Assembly: GCF_029407905.1 (NCBI RefSeq)
Contig: NC_073630.1
Span: forward strand, 41,627,001-41,691,000
Direction of reading: 5' to 3'
DNA length: 64,000 bases
Origin: Bubalus kerabau
Lineage: Eukaryota; Chordata; Mammalia; Artiodactyla; Bovidae
Position numbers and translations under genes: made by a program. This document shows positions 1-11,605 of the stretch, in pieces (position 1 is the first letter of the stretch; every line of letters starts with the position of its first letter). A model generated the notes under the pieces. The model searched no databases. It was not told the origin of the DNA and saw nothing but the letters and a program-made list of their open reading frames with translations.

Positions 1-98
1 GGCTCCCAGTATTCTTGTCTAGAGAATTCCATGGACAGAGGAGCATGGTGGACTACAGTCCATGGTGTTGCAGAGTCAGGCGTGACTAACACTTTCAC
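1..98 (+). mobile_element. Bov-tA SINE, 3' part, cut by the window edge
   Basis: The sequence matches the second half of the ruminant tRNA-derived Bov-tA SINE (CAGTATTCTTG, CCATGGACAGAGGAG, then TCAGGCGTGACTAACACTTTCAC). The tRNA-like head would lie left of the window. Confidence 0.85.
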
Positions 99-203
99 TT
101 CTTTCTGAATCACTTTCTTACTATTCTGTTCTTTCTGAAACATTTTCTTCTCCGACTTAAGGACTGTGGTAACTCGATGTGGTAACTCAAATACTAAAAG
201 TTC

Positions 204-303
204 AGGATGGGGAACACATGTATACCTGTGGCAGATTCATGTTGATATATGGCAAAACCAATACAATATTGTAAAGTTAAAAAAATAAAATAAAATAAAA
301 AAA
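204..303 (+). mobile_element. L1 3' end of ruminant type with A-rich tail
   Basis: GGATGGGGAACACATGTATAC, GGCAAAACCAATACAATATTG and an A-rich tail with AATAAAATAAA match the 3' end of ruminant L1 elements. It is a heavily 5'-truncated copy. Confidence 0.7.
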
Positions 304-531
304 GTTTCTCCATTACAAGGTCCTAAAATCTCCCTAATCCCCAAACATGCAAATAAATGGAACTACAGGTATCTACTGGTTTTAACGATGCTGCTAAACA
401 CCCTACAATACACAGGACACCTCCATACAGTAAAGAACTGTCTAGTCCAAAAATAGTGCCAAGGCTGATTTGAAACTCAGCATTAAGGGAACTAGGTTCA
501 ACATGTCTGAACAGACACTAGAAGAGAAAAA

Positions 532-734
532 TCTGAGTGAGTGAAAATTGTTCACTCGTGTCCGACTCTTTGCGACCCCACGGACTGCAGCCTGCCAGGC
601 TCCTCTGTCCATGAAATTCTCCAGGCAAGAACACTGGAGTGGGTAGCTGTTCCCTTCTCCAAGGGATCTTCCAAGTCCAGGGATGGAACCCAGGTCTCCC
701 GCATTGCAGACAAATTCTTTACTGCCTGAGCCAC
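532..734 (-). mobile_element. Bov-tA SINE with perfect target-site duplication
   Basis: This is a minus-oriented Bov-tA SINE; on the plus strand it reads GTGTCCGACTCTTTGCGACCCCA and ends GCCTGAGCCACC. It is flanked by a perfect 16-bp direct repeat, CACTAGAAGAGAAAAA, at 516-531 and 735-750, which is the L1/BovB-type target-site duplication. Both strands are open in some frames, but those peptides are SINE translation products. Confidence 0.92.
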
Positions 735-828
735 CACTAGAAGAGAAAAACTCAAAGAATGTCTTAATTATTCTCTAATTTATGCAACAAATGGGAAAAA
801 AACCAGTCAAATGGAATTACTGAAGAAT

Positions 829-2033
829 TAGTTCAGTTCAGTGGAGTCTGACACTTTGCGACCCCATGAATCGCAGCACGCCAGGCCTCCCTATCCATCA
901 CCAACTCCTGGAGTTCACTCAGACTCAAGTCCATCGAGTCAGTGATGCCATCCAGCCATTTCATCCTCTGTCGTCCCCATCTCCTCCTGCCCCCAATCCC
1001 TCCCAGCATCAGAGTCTTTAGTTTCAGCTTTAGCATCATTCCTTTTAAAGAAATCCCAGGACTGATCTCCTTCAGAATGGACTGGTTGGATCTCCTTGCA
1101 GTCCATGGGACTCTCAAGAGTCTTCTCCAACACCACAGTTCAAAAGCATCAATTCTTCGGCACTCAGCTTTCTTCACAGTCCAATTCTCACATCCATACA
1201 TGACCACTGGAAAAACCATAGCCTTGACGAGATGGACCTTTGTTGGCAAAGTAATGTCTCTGCTTTTCAATATGCTATCTAGGTTGGTCATAACTTTTCT
1301 TCCAAGGAGTAAGTGTCTTTTAATTTCATGGCTGCAGTCACCATCTGCAGTGATTTTGGAGCCCAAAAAAATAATGTCTGACACTGTTTCTACTCTTTCC
1401 CCATCTATTTCCCATGAAGCGATGGGACCAGATGCCATGATCTTTGTTTTCTGAATGTTGAGCTTTAAGCCAACTTTTTCACTCTCCACTTTCACTTTCA
1501 TCAAGAGGCTTTTTAGTTCCTCTTCCACTTTCTGCCATAAGCGTGGTGTCATCTGCATATCTGAGGTTATTGATATTTCTCCCACCAATCTTGATTCCAG
1601 CTTGTGCTTCTTCCAGCCCAGCGTTTCTCATGATGTACTCTGCATATAAGTTAAATAAGCAGGGTGACAATATTCAGCCTTGACATAATCCTTTTTCTAT
1701 TTGGAACCAGTCTGTTGTTCCATGTCCAGTTCTAACTGTTGCTTCCTGACCTGCGTATAGGTTTCTCAAGAGGCAGGTCAGGTGGTCTGGTATTCCCATC
1801 TCTTTCAGAATTTTCCACAGTTTATTGTGATCCACACAATCAAAGGCTTTGGCATAGTCAAGAAAGCAGAAATAGATGTTTTTCGGGAACTCTCTTGCTT
1901 TTTCGATGATCCAGCGGCTGTTGGCAATTTGATCTCTGGTTCCTCTGCCTTTTCTAAAACCAGCTTGAACACCTGGAAGTTCACGGTTCACGTATTGCTG
2001 AAGCCTGGCTTGGAGAATTTTGAGCATTACTTA
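829..2033 (-). mobile_element. BovB LINE, 5'-truncated, minus strand
   Basis: This 1.2 kb BovB 3' part includes the carboxy half of the reverse transcriptase: YFCFLDYAKAFDCVDHNKLW, then RYADDTTLMAE. The frame breaks straight after the YADD motif because of an extra G, giving SGRGTKKPL in place of SEEELKSLL. A further stop lies near 1680. The 3' end is the GAACTGAACT tail typical of BovB. A near-repeat AAGAAT(T/A)A at 823-830 and 2034-2041 is a possible target duplication. The copy is dead, and forms an inverted pair with the copy at 4255-5315. Confidence 0.93.
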
Positions 2034-2219
2034 AGAATAACCACATGTATAAGATAAATAGCTACCCTGTTCGAGACTTAAACGTAACTGATTTGACATG
2101 AGAATAATTATTTTACTGTATCTAAATGCTTCTTAGTCGTTGTTGGAAAAAAAGGTCTCATCCTCTCATTAAAAGCTACTAGCATTCCCTGATTTTTATA
2201 TCTGAGTCTGTTTTGCCCT

Positions 2220-2345
2220 CTCATAAAATATAGAATGATAATGGAGTTAAGATTCACACTGAAGTTTTAAATTTGCCACCATACTAGCCATGTGATCTTG
2301 GACATATGATATAACCTCTCTGAGTCACTAATCCTTCTTCTCTAA
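2220..2345 (+). mobile_element. MIR SINE fragment
   Basis: The core GCCATGTGATCTTGGACA, ATAACCTCTCTGAGTC and TCTCTAAAGAT follows the order of the MIR consensus. It is strongly diverged. Confidence 0.6.
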
Positions 2346-2463
2346 AGATTTGGAATGTCATCAACATTTTAAATGTTGAAGATTTAATTATTGTTTTCAA
2401 CATTTAATAAAACAATACATTTCGGGTACGGAGTTAATTTGTACAGAATTTCTTAATGTGTTG

Positions 2464-2596
2464 AGTTCAGTTGCTAAGTTGTGTCCTACTCTTTGCGACT
2501 CTATGGACTGCAACATGCCAGGCTTCCCTATCCTTCACCATCTCCCAGAGTTTGCTCAAACTCATGTCCATTGGGTCAATGATGTGATCCAGCATT
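2464..2596 (-). mobile_element. BovB 3' tip, minus strand
   Basis: The stretch from GTTCAGTTGCTAAG to CATGTCCATTGGGTCAATGATG is the last 130 bases of BovB in reverse orientation. It is more diverged than the copy at 829-2033. Confidence 0.8.
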
Positions 2597-3200
2597 AACT
2601 GAATTTCTTAATAAAATGCAACAAATCAATAAATAAACACTAAACATATCAGAAATTAGAAATATACAATTCAGTTACCTGAACTAGATTTTACTCCTAC
2701 CTGAGTACACAGGCACAAATCTGGAAACATTCTGACCAGGCTTTATTCATATTATTTCCCTTTAACTTTTACTAAGTTTGTAAGTTACTCTTATTAAGTT
2801 ATAATAAGAAAATATTCATATTTTACAGCACCAATAATCTCATTTTAAGCAAACCTAATAGGTAAAATGACTTAAGTTCATATACAAATGAATATATGGG
2901 ATAATAATATGCTTTAGGAAGAAACAATAACTTTAAATAGAAGGTTTGCTGAACATTTAAAACAAACACACAAAAACTCAAGGTGCAACTTTTATGAAAG
3001 ACACCTGACTCAGAAGGCACATCTGACTCTTACATTGAAATAACTTGTAGAAAGTAGACTATGAAGGCTTTATAGAAAACTGACAGCAAAAGAAAAATAC
3101 TTACCTCCAGAATGGAGGAAAGGGAATGGAATGGGTAAAAGACAGATAAGAATTTCAACTTCATCTGCCGTGTTTTATTTCTTAAGATAGAAGGTGCATG
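2597..3200. other. AT-rich intronic stretch, nothing recognised
   Basis: No repeat family or coding signal was recognised here. The short minus-strand frame of 65 codons at 2823-3020 has no known motif and low-complexity hydrophobic content. Confidence 0.4.
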
Positions 3201-3417
3201 GTGCGTGTGGGCACTGTCATGTCTGACTCTGTGACCCCATGGACTGTAGCCCACCAGGTTCCTCTGTCCATGGGATTCTCCAGGCAAGAATACTGGAGTG
3301 GGTTGCCATTTCCTCCTCCAGGGGATCTTCCCAACCCAGGGATCTAACCCAGGCCTCCTGCATCTCCTGCACTGGCACATGGGTTCTTTTATCACTTAGC
3401 CACCTGGAAACTCCAAC
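3201..3417 (-). mobile_element. Bov-tA SINE
   Basis: A minus-oriented Bov-tA carries TCTGTCCATGGGATTCTCC and CAGGGGATCTTCCCAACCC-type sequence. ATAGAAGGTGCATG at 3187-3200 and ATAGAAGGTACATG at 3418-3431 are the flanking target duplication with one mismatch. Confidence 0.9.
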
Positions 3418-3689
3418 ATAGAAGGTACATGAATATATATTACTCTGTAAGTTTTTGAAGCCCTGATATAGTTTATAAATTGAAAAAAGTTTCATGGTTT
3501 CAAACAGTAAATGTGTTATAGATTCATCCCTACTGAACATTACTCTTAGCAGTACAGAAAATGTGAAGTTTACTGGAGTATCTCTGATTACCAAGGCTCT
3601 TATAATGGACACAAGAAGTCACTGTTCTAATCAACTTTCACCATTTAAAAGAATAGACAACTATACCAATTCTGCTTAAAACGTTTCAA

Positions 3690-3950
3690 TGGGTCTCTAC
3701 TGCTTACAAATTCTAACTATTCTAGGATAAATGATTGGCCTTCCCTGATCTGCCCCTGCCGATTAGCCAACCTCATTTCATACAACTCCATTATAATTAA
3801 TACGCCACTTATAAGAAACAACTAATCTATTAGTTATTTACAAATCTGAGCTTCTGCTTGTCTTTCTGAAATGCTTTTCCCCCAACTTTGTGGATCTGTC
3901 AAGTATTCTTCCAAACTAACCTAAAACATTTTCTTCCAACTTTATAACTA
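3690..3950 (+). mobile_element. L2 LINE 3' fragment
   Basis: CAATGGGTCTCTACTGCTTAC, CCTTCCCTGATCTGCCCCTG and GAAATGCTTTTCCCC follow the order of the L2 3' region. The copy is ancient and diverged. Confidence 0.6.
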
Positions 3951-4254
3951 ACTGAGTAATTAACCACATTAAGCAGCAGTTTGTTCATGTGCAAAAGATC
4001 TGGCATAAAAGAAATACTGTCCAAATGGTACCAAAAAGACTTTTCTAATCTTACTTGTCAGAATTCACTGTTACTAGCACCACATTCTCCCAAGTATGTT
4101 CACATACTAACTTGAGGCTTCTCTTTTTTCTTCTTGATTGAGAATGGTTAGCAACTTGACAACAGAGACAATATTATTGCCTTTTTATTAACCCTAGGAT
4201 CTACCACAGTGATTCCCCTAATAAATGGTAGTTGAATTCACCTAAAATGCAGCT

Positions 4255-5315
4255 TTGACTGTGCGGATCACAATAAACTGTGGAAAATTCTGAAAGAGAT
4301 GGGAATACCAGACCACCTGACCTGCTTCTTGAGAAACCTATATGCAGGTCAGGAAGCAACAGTTAGAACTGGACATGGAACAACAGACTGGTTCCAAATA
4401 GGAAAAGGAGTACGTCAAGGCTGAATATTGTCACCCTGCTTATTTAACTTATATGCAGAGTACATCATGAGAAACGCTGGGCTGGAAGAAGCACAAGCTG
4501 GAATCAAGATTGGTGGGAGAAATATCAATAACCTCAGATATGCAGATGACACCACGCTTATGGCAGAAAGTGGAAGAGGAACTAAAAAGCCTCTTGATGA
4601 AAGTGAAAGTGGAGAGTGAAAAAGTTGGCTTAAAGCTCAACATTCAGAAAACGAAGATCATGGCATCTGGTCCCATCACTTCATGGGAAATGGGGAAAGA
4701 GTAGAAACAGTGTCAGACATTATTTTTTTGGGCTCCAAAATCACTGCAGATGGTGACTGCAGCCATGAAATTAAAAGACACTTACTCCTTGGAAGAAAAG
4801 TTATGACCAACCTAGATAGCATATTGAAAAGCAGAGACATTATTCTGCCAACAAAGGTCCATCTCGTCAAGGCTATGGTTTTTCCAGTGGTCATGTATGG
4901 ACGTGAGAATTGGACTGTGAAGAAAGCTGAGTGCTGAAGAATTGATGTTTTTGAACTGTGGTGTTGGAGAAGACTCTTGAGAGTCCCATGGACTGCAAGG
5001 AGATCCAACCAGTCCGTCCTGAAGGAGATCAGCCCTGGGATTTCTTTGGAAGGAATGATGCTAAAGCTGAAACTCCAGTACTTTGGCTACCTCATGCGAA
5101 GAGTTGACTCAATGGAAAAGACTCTGATGCTGGGAGGGATTGGGGGCAGGAGGAGATGAGGACGACAGAGGATGAAATGGTTGGATGGCATCACTGACTC
5201 GATGGACTTGAGTCTGAGTGAACTCCAGGAGTTGGTGATGGATAGGGAGGCCTGGCGTGCTGCGATTCATGGGGTCGCAAAGAGTCGGACACGACTGAGC
5301 AACTGAACTGAAGTG
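4255..5315 (+). mobile_element. BovB LINE, 5'-truncated, with target-site duplication
   Basis: This BovB copy starts inside the reverse transcriptase at DCADHNKLW and runs to the 3' tail. It encodes RYADDTTLMAE followed by the same SGRGTKKPL frameshift seen in the copy at 829-2033; a 63-residue stretch is identical between the two. Stops are also present at 4423, 4935 and 5157. It is flanked by a perfect 11-bp repeat AAAATGCAGCT at 4244-4254 and 5316-5326. Low divergence points to a young BovB subfamily. It is not functional. Confidence 0.95.
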
Positions 5316-5326
5316 AAAATGCAGCT

Positions 5327-6330
5327 GACAGAGAATCTGACTGAAGGGAGAGAAGGACCATCTACACTGTGTAACATAAAGGTTTTTCAAGAAGTAGAGA
5401 GTTTTTAAATAATAAGAAAGATTACAAATGTAAAAATGAGCATTTGTAGCAAATACAGTGTTTTAGAGACGACCAAAACACATGACAAAGTCTTCATAGA
5501 GTCAATATTTTTGTTACACTCCTAATAAAAACATCTGCCTTAAGGTCACAGTTTAATGGGGAAGAAAAACAAAAAGTAGACAAGCTCAATAAACATTATA
5601 TAGAATCCCTGAGATGGGCAAGAAAAGAGTGCTAAAGCCAAAGAGAACTTGAGTGAAATAAGATGGTAGAAGGCACTTTATCTTTAAACTTGGGGGGTTA
5701 GGTGTTAATGGCATGGTGGTTAAAGAAAAAGATAAAAATGCTAATTTCTGAAGCAACAAATTCAAGATGAAAAAGGCTAAAAATGAAAAAGAAAACACTC
5801 TTACAAATTAAGGAAATAACTTTCAAGTATAAATTAAGTACAAGATAAGTAACTTGCAAAAGTAACCAGCTTTTAAGGCACAAGAAACTCAAAAGCAAAA
5901 TATACTATAAACTGTGGCTTATTTCAATGACTTAACTCTACCTGAATTCAGTGACTTAATTATGTAAAAAAAAAAAAAAAAAAAACAGTTTTCAAAGCCA
6001 CAAGAGGATAGGGGCAGTGGAGAGTCTATGTTCCTTGCAGTCTCAACTCACTTTTGATAGAACACATTATTTGTAAAATTACTGTCTTGGCTCCATTTGT
6101 CTTTGGCTATGTCCAAAAAAACACCGCTTTCAAAGAGTATATAATTTCAGTCACCACAAATAAGATTATCAAATGTGCCACAAACTTTAAGAAAATTTCC
6201 AAAGATATTTTGCATGATAGCTGTATGGTAGAAAAATTACAAAAGGGACAACATAGATGCCTGACAAATGAAAAAATTTCAACACAACTTGATAATAATC
6301 AGTTATAAGGTAAATCTATACATCAAACTG
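5327..6330. other. Unassigned intronic sequence with a poly(A) tract
   Basis: I see no gene or named repeat here apart from an A20 run at 5966-5985, which may be the tail of a decayed retroelement. Confidence 0.4.
5966..5985 (+). repeat. Poly(A) tract, A20
   Basis: Twenty consecutive A residues follow ATTATGT. No recognisable element body precedes them. Confidence 0.9.
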
Positions 6331-6533
6331 GGCTTCCCTGGTGGCTCATTAGTAGCGAATCTGCTTGCAATGCAGGACATGCAGGAGACATGGGTTCAAT
6401 CCTTGGGTCCCGAAGATCCCCTTGAGAAGGAAATGGCAAACCACTCTAGTACTCCTGCCTGGGAAATCCCATGGACAGAAGAGCCTGGCAGGTTACAGTC
6501 CATGGGGTCACAAAAGAGTCGATCATGACTTAG
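6331..6533 (+). mobile_element. Bov-tA SINE, complete
   Basis: It begins with the tRNA-derived head GGGCTTCCCTGGTGGCTC, continues through AATGCAGGA and CCCATGGACAGAAGAGCC, and ends GACTTAGTGACTAAACC. This is the full Bov-tA layout. Confidence 0.92.
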
Positions 6534-6929
6534 TGACTAAACCACAAATATGTTACTCAATTTCCATTAAATTTATGTTTATATTTTAGCAATGAAAGGG
6601 TGAATGTATTGGAAAAACTCACTCTTTTACAATTATTTACGTACTTACTGGGTGCCAAGAAAGCAGGGAGAAAACTTGTTTTTTCCTTTACGCATAGACA
6701 CACACACACAAACACTTTTTACTTGCTGGAAAAGACAGCATAAATGTTTATAAGACAGACAGAGAGTGATTATCAATGCATACAAAACGGTTCCAAATAC
6801 AAACCTGCAAAGAATAAGAAACGTTTCCTGGAAAAAATGAAATATAATTAGCTAAAATGTAACAAAAATAATCCAGGAGTAGAATCAAAGTTAAAAATGT
6901 AGAATGTTTAAGAATGTCAACCATATGGT

Positions 6930-7530
6930 TTATAATAATGTAAACTGGAAACAGTCCAAAATTCTTCAGTGATATTCATGATAGATGAATGTTATCATAG
7001 ATTTACACATTAGAATATTATAGAGCAAAGAAAATGAATATATCTATAGGACGCCATAAGAATGAATCCGACAACCATAGTAAGTTAAAGAAGCTATACA
7101 CAAAGAATAAATACTATATAATTCCATTTAAGCAAGTGAAAGTAAAAGTCACTGAGTCGTGTCCAACTTTTTGTCATCCACATGGACTATACAGTCAATG
7201 GAATTCTCCAGGCCAGAATACTGGAGTGGGTAGCCTTTCCCTCCTCCAGGGGATCTTCCCAACCCAGGGATTGAACCCAGGTCTCCCGCATTGCAGGCAG
7301 AGTTTCCCAAAATAGGCAAATATAATTTATGGCGTTAAGAAGTCAGAATACTATTCACGTTTGGGGGTGGAGAGACTAACGACTGGGAGGGATTATCAAG
7401 TGACTTCCGGGGTGTTTATTTCTTAATCTGGTGGTGGTTACAAGAGTATATTCACTTTGTTCATTGAAGTGTACATTTATAATCCATATACTTTTCTCTA
7501 TATGGTTATACTTTCAAAAGTTTACAAAAA
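6930..7530 (+). mobile_element. Old L1 (L1M-type) 3' region, split by a SINE
   Basis: Sequence from AACTGGAAACAGTCCAAAATT to TATATAATTCCATTTAA resembles the end of L1 ORF2. GGGGTGGAGAGACTAACGAC through TCTGGTGGTGGTTACAAGAG resembles the L1M 3' UTR. The Bov-tA at 7134-7302 interrupts it. Confidence 0.65.
7134..7302 (-). mobile_element. Bov-tA SINE inside the L1M fragment
   Basis: The minus-oriented SINE reads GAGTCGTGTCCAACTTTTTG to CTCCCGCATTGCAGGCAGA on the plus strand. The tRNA-like head is partly lost. Confidence 0.88.
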
Positions 7531-7619
7531 GAAAAAACAGCAGTTATTGGTAATCCAGGAGGAAAAATGCTAAAGCCTGAAGGCACAGTGCTTGATCCAA
7601 AAAGGGTTCAGCATTGCCC

Positions 7620-7745
7620 TTCTGTAAAATTCTAAGTATGAAACTTATACTCAGGATTACTGTAGGATTAAAGGACAGAATATGTGTAAAGCATGTATCT
7701 GGCACAACTATTTACAGATGTTTAATAAATGTTAACTATTACTAT
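7620..7745 (+). mobile_element. MIR SINE 3' part
   Basis: TTCTGTAAAATTCTAAG, ATTAAAGGACAG, GTAAAGCATGTATCTGGCAC and TTTAATAAATGTTAAC follow the MIR 3' half. Confidence 0.6.
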
Positions 7746-8042
7746 ACTATTGTAACTGTGCTACTGATGCAGTTCCTTGACTGTAGTGATAAAGGTGTAA
7801 TGACAAAAAGGCTAAAGAAAAGAGATAGCAGGTTACGATAGGGTTTTCTAAAATATTTTACTTTATCCTAAGGTGGTGGGGAACCAATGAGGAATTTTAC
7901 AGAGGGTAAAATGATCACATTTGAGTTTAGGAAAACTGTCTAAGGAAAGAAGATGTGAAGCTTAAAATAGGATGTTAAGAAAAGGCTATCAACAAATCAT
8001 ACCGAGAGATCCAGTAAACAGAAAGGAAGAAAAAAACACTGA

Positions 8043-8536
8043 CTTGACCAACCTAGATGGCATATTCAAAAGCAGAGGCATTACTTTGCCAACTAAGGTC
8101 TGTCTAGTCAAGGCTATGGTTTTTCCAGTGGTCATGTATGTGAAGAAAGCTGAGTGCCGAAGAATTGATGCTTTTGAACTGCAGTGTTGGAGAAGACTCT
8201 CGAGAGTCCCTTGGACTGCAAGGAGATCCAACCAGTCCATTCTAAAGGAGATCAGTCCTGGGATTTCTTTGGAAGGATGCTGAAGCTGAAACTCCAGTAC
8301 TTTGGCCACCTCATGTGAAGAGTTGACTCGTTGGAAAAGACTCTGATGCTGGGAAGGATTGGGGGCAGGAGGAAAAGGGGACGACAGAGGATGAGATGGC
8401 TGGATGGCAACCGACTCGATGGACGTGAGTTTGAGTGAACTCCGGGAGTTGGTGTTGGACAGGGAGGCCTGGCGAGTTGCAATTCATGGGGTCGCAAAGA
8501 GTCGGACACGACTGAGTGACTGAACTGACTGAAAAT
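8043..8536 (+). mobile_element. BovB 3' fragment
   Basis: It runs from the TTGACCAACCTAGATGG segment to GACTGAGTGACTGAACTGAC. The derived peptide includes KVCLVKAMVFPVVMY and RRLSRVPWTARRSNQSILKE. An internal deletion removes the GCESWT segment after VVMY. Confidence 0.92.
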
Positions 8537-8691
8537 CAATACACACAAGCTATTTTGAAAAGAATAGCTTATAACTTTATAAAGGTTACAAAATTAGTAA
8601 GTGACACCTAGAATAAAAGACACCCTAAATTCATAATTTACTACAAAAATCTCAATTTAATGTTTTTCATATAATTCTAACTTTAAGCACA

Positions 8692-8922
8692 GGGCTTCCC
8701 TGGTGACTCAGTGATAAAGAATCTGTCTGACAGCGCAGGAGAGGAGGAGACCCCTGCAGATTCCATCCCTGGGTCAGGAAGATCCCCTGGAGTAGGAAAT
8801 GGCAACCTGCTCCAGTATTCTTGCCTGGAAGATTCCATGGACAGAGGATCCTGGAGGGCTGCCGTCTACAGGGTCACAAAAAGTCAGACACAACTGAGCA
8901 ACTGTGCACACACAGCGCAACT
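8692..8922 (+). mobile_element. Bov-tA SINE
   Basis: The head GGGCTTCCCTGGTGACTCAG, the body CCTGGAGTAGGAAATGGCAA and the end AGTCAGACACAACTGAGCAA are Bov-tA. Confidence 0.92.
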
Positions 8923-9079
8923 TCAAGCAGACAAATGTCAACAGGACATTCTCTTCAACTGTTCATTAAAATTAAACTAAAAATAATTTTTTAAAAGTCT
9001 CTTGGAATCATCACAATTGTTATTACTAATGACAAATCATTAATATATGTGGATAGATACTTATACATCTATGCCTCTG

Positions 9080-9285
9080 TAGCTCCCTGGTAGTTCAGAC
9101 GGTAAAGAATCTGCCTGCAATGCAGGGGACCTGGGTTTGATCCCTGGGTAGGGAAAATTCCCCGGAGGAAGAAATGGCAACCCAGTCCAGTATTCTTGCC
9201 TGGAGGACTTCATGGACAGAGGAGCCTGGCAGGCTACAGTCAATGGGGTAGCAAAGAACAGGACACAACTGAGCGACTAACACTT
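9080..9285 (+). mobile_element. Bov-tA SINE
   Basis: It runs from AGCTCCCTGGTAGTTCAGAC to ACTGAGCGACTAACACTTC. The short flank repeat ATGCCTCT at both ends fits a target-site duplication. Confidence 0.92.
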
Positions 9286-9289
9286 CATG

Positions 9290-9984
9290 CCTCTATATAT
9301 CCCTACTTATACATATCTCCTAAAATTCAGATTTTCCAAGTCATAAAATTAATTTGATATGGATCTGAATAAACACTTGAGATCAAATTTTAAGTATCAA
9401 ATTATCATGAGTGTTAACAAATTTGCAACACTAATGTAAAAACACTTTTAGTAAGTTATTGTTATTTCAGCAAAAACCAAATAAGATGAATGCTCTGATA
9501 TTCTTTGACACATTAGCTATACCTCTGTTAATTCAGTGGTTCTACAAGATGAAAAACAATGAACTGCTCGTCAACATATGCAATATATCTGTTAATAAGC
9601 AGAACCTTCTTTGATTTGCTTGATGAATATAAAACGTCAGATAGGTCCAAGACATAAGCACCAATGCTTTATGATTTTACAGTCATTTAAAAGTAAACAA
9701 AAAGATAGGAGGGGATGGAAGAGGAAGAGAAGAGGAGACAAGAGGGAAGAGAAGAAATGAGTAAATTTCTGGGATCTAGAACTCACCTTTTCTGGCTCAT
9801 AACAAAATCAAAAGGAATCAAATATAGTTTATATTAAGCCTAAAAGCAAGCAGTAAGATATCATAAATGTCATGACATTTTTCACAACTCTGGCATTTAA
9901 ATCCACTTTGTTCACATTAGAACATGGAATGGACTGATTGCTGCATTCACATAACCAACATACAAAATGTTTTGTCCTAATGAA
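9290..9984. other. Unassigned AT-rich intron, with one GA-rich patch
   Basis: No gene or named repeat was seen. 9705-9762 is an almost pure purine tract. Confidence 0.4.
9705..9762 (+). repeat. GA-rich low-complexity tract
   Basis: AGGAGGGGATGGAAGAGGAA and similar purine-only sequence continues for nearly 60 bases. Confidence 0.8.
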
Positions 9985-10085
9985 AATTTTAACAATACTA
10001 TTGTTAAAGCTGGGTCACAGAAATATGGGGATTCATTATGCTTTCTTTTCTATATATTTAAAATTTCTCATAATGATTCTTATAA
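9985..10085 (+). mobile_element. Possible L1M 3' UTR fragment
   Basis: ATATGGGGATTCATTATGCT and AAAATTTCTCATAATG resemble the end of old L1 3' UTRs. This is a weak match judged by eye. Confidence 0.4.
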
Positions 10086-10189
10086 ATTATACTGAAGATT
10101 TAAAATATTCTCCTGGGAAAGCTACTTTTATTTCCCCAAGGAGTAATCAGTGTTTGCAGAGGTTTGGTATAAAACAGAGATCTGCAACA

Positions 10190-10526
10190 GTGCTGCTGTG
10201 CTGTGCTTAGTCGCTCAGTCATGTTCAATTCTTTTCGACCCCATGGACTGTAGCCCACCAGGCACCTCTGTCCATGGGGATTCTCCAGGCAAGAATACTA
10301 GTGGGTTGCCATGCCCTCCTCCAGGGGATCTTCCCAACCCAGGGATCGAACCCAGGTCTCCCACACTGCAGAAGGATTCTTCACCATCTGAGCCACCAGG
10401 GAAGCTCAAGAATATTGGAGTGGGTAGCCCATCCCTTCTCCAGGGGATCTTTCCAATCCAGGAATTGAACTGGGGTCTCCTGCATTGCTGGTGGATTCTT
10501 TACCAGGGGAGCTACCAGGGAAGCCC
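10190..10526 (-). mobile_element. Dimeric Bov-tA SINE
   Basis: One minus-oriented Bov-tA (10190-10405) is followed directly by a second partial unit (10406-10526). The right edges of the units read GAGCCACCAGGGAAGCTC and GAGCTACCAGGGAAGCCC. The head-to-tail arrangement suggests insertion of one SINE into the tail of another, or a dimeric subfamily. Confidence 0.88.
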
Positions 10527-10743
10527 GGATGGAAGGTGGAAAAGTGGCATTCCTGTGAACTTCACCACTTAAAAGCTAACTAACAAAAATGTCAACTAAC
10601 ACCCAATTAAATATCAGAATAAGGACTAAATCCTTGGGGAGAAAAACATTCACAATCCAGCTTCAAGTCAATTTTTACACTCTTTTGGTTTCTGCCAAAC
10701 TGGAACTTTGGGGCATGCTATAATTTTCAAAAAAACACAATAT

Positions 10744-10945
10744 AGGACTTCCCTGGTGGTCCAGTGGCCAAGACTCTGTGGTCCCAATGTAGGGGGGACC
10801 AGGTTCGATCCCTGGTCAGGGAGCTGGATCCCACATGGATCCCACATGCTGCAACTAAGAGTTTCCATGCTGCAACTAAAGATCCCACATACTGTAACTA
10901 AGAGCCGGCACAACCAAATAAGTAAATATTTTAAAAACAAACCAA
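10744..10945 (+). mobile_element. CHR-type SINE
   Basis: GGACTTCCCTGGTGGTCCAG, GACCAGGTTCGATCCCTGG and the repeated CCCACATGCTGCAACTAAGA body are typical of the cetartiodactyl CHR tRNA-derived SINE family. Its tail is AAATAAGTAAATATT. Confidence 0.85.
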
Positions 10946-11327
10946 AACAAAATATATCAAAATTCCACAAAAGCAAACCTTTTGCTTTTGTCTCTGGAGC
11001 AAAAGGAAGGCATCATTGGGTTGAAAATAGAGCAAATATTTCATCAGATTGTTGTTTGTAGGGTAGAAGGTTAAACTAAAAAGAATCAGAACAGAAGAGG
11101 GGAAACTAAGACTTTGTGCAGTAGTCCAGGCAAACAAAAGCAAGGATGACTTAGACTGGAATGGAAAAAGAGGGAAAAGAATGGACTTCAGATATATTTG
11201 GAAGCATAATAAATAATAACTGGGTACAGGAGTGGAGATGCAGAGTAAGTGAAAGATGACTTTCTGACTTGTGAAACTAGGTACAATCAGAAAAAAAAAC
11301 AAAGGAACAGCTTTGGTATTTGGTAGA

Positions 11328-11605
11328 GGGAGAAGGCAATGGCGACCCACTCCAGTACTCTTGCCTGGAAAATCCCATGGACGGAGGAGCCTGGTGGGCT
11401 GCAGTCCATGGGGTCGCTAAGAGTCAGACATGACTGAGCAACTTCACTTTCACTCTTCACTTTCACGCATTGGAGAAGGAAACGGCAACCCACTTCAGTG
11501 TTCTTGCCTGGAGAATCCCAGGGACGGGGGAGCCTGGTGGGCTGCCGTCTATGGGGTCGCACAGAGTCGGACATGACTGATGCGACTTAGCAGCCGCAGC
11601 AGAGG
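11328..11605 (+). mobile_element. BOV-A2 SINE, complete
   Basis: Two related monomers, each with GGAGAAGG, CGACCCACT and TCTTGCCTGGA, are joined by the CACTTTCACTCTTCACTTTC linker. The end CGACTTAGCAGCCGCAGCAG is the BOV-A2 signature. AGAGGGAGA occurs on both flanks. Confidence 0.93.
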
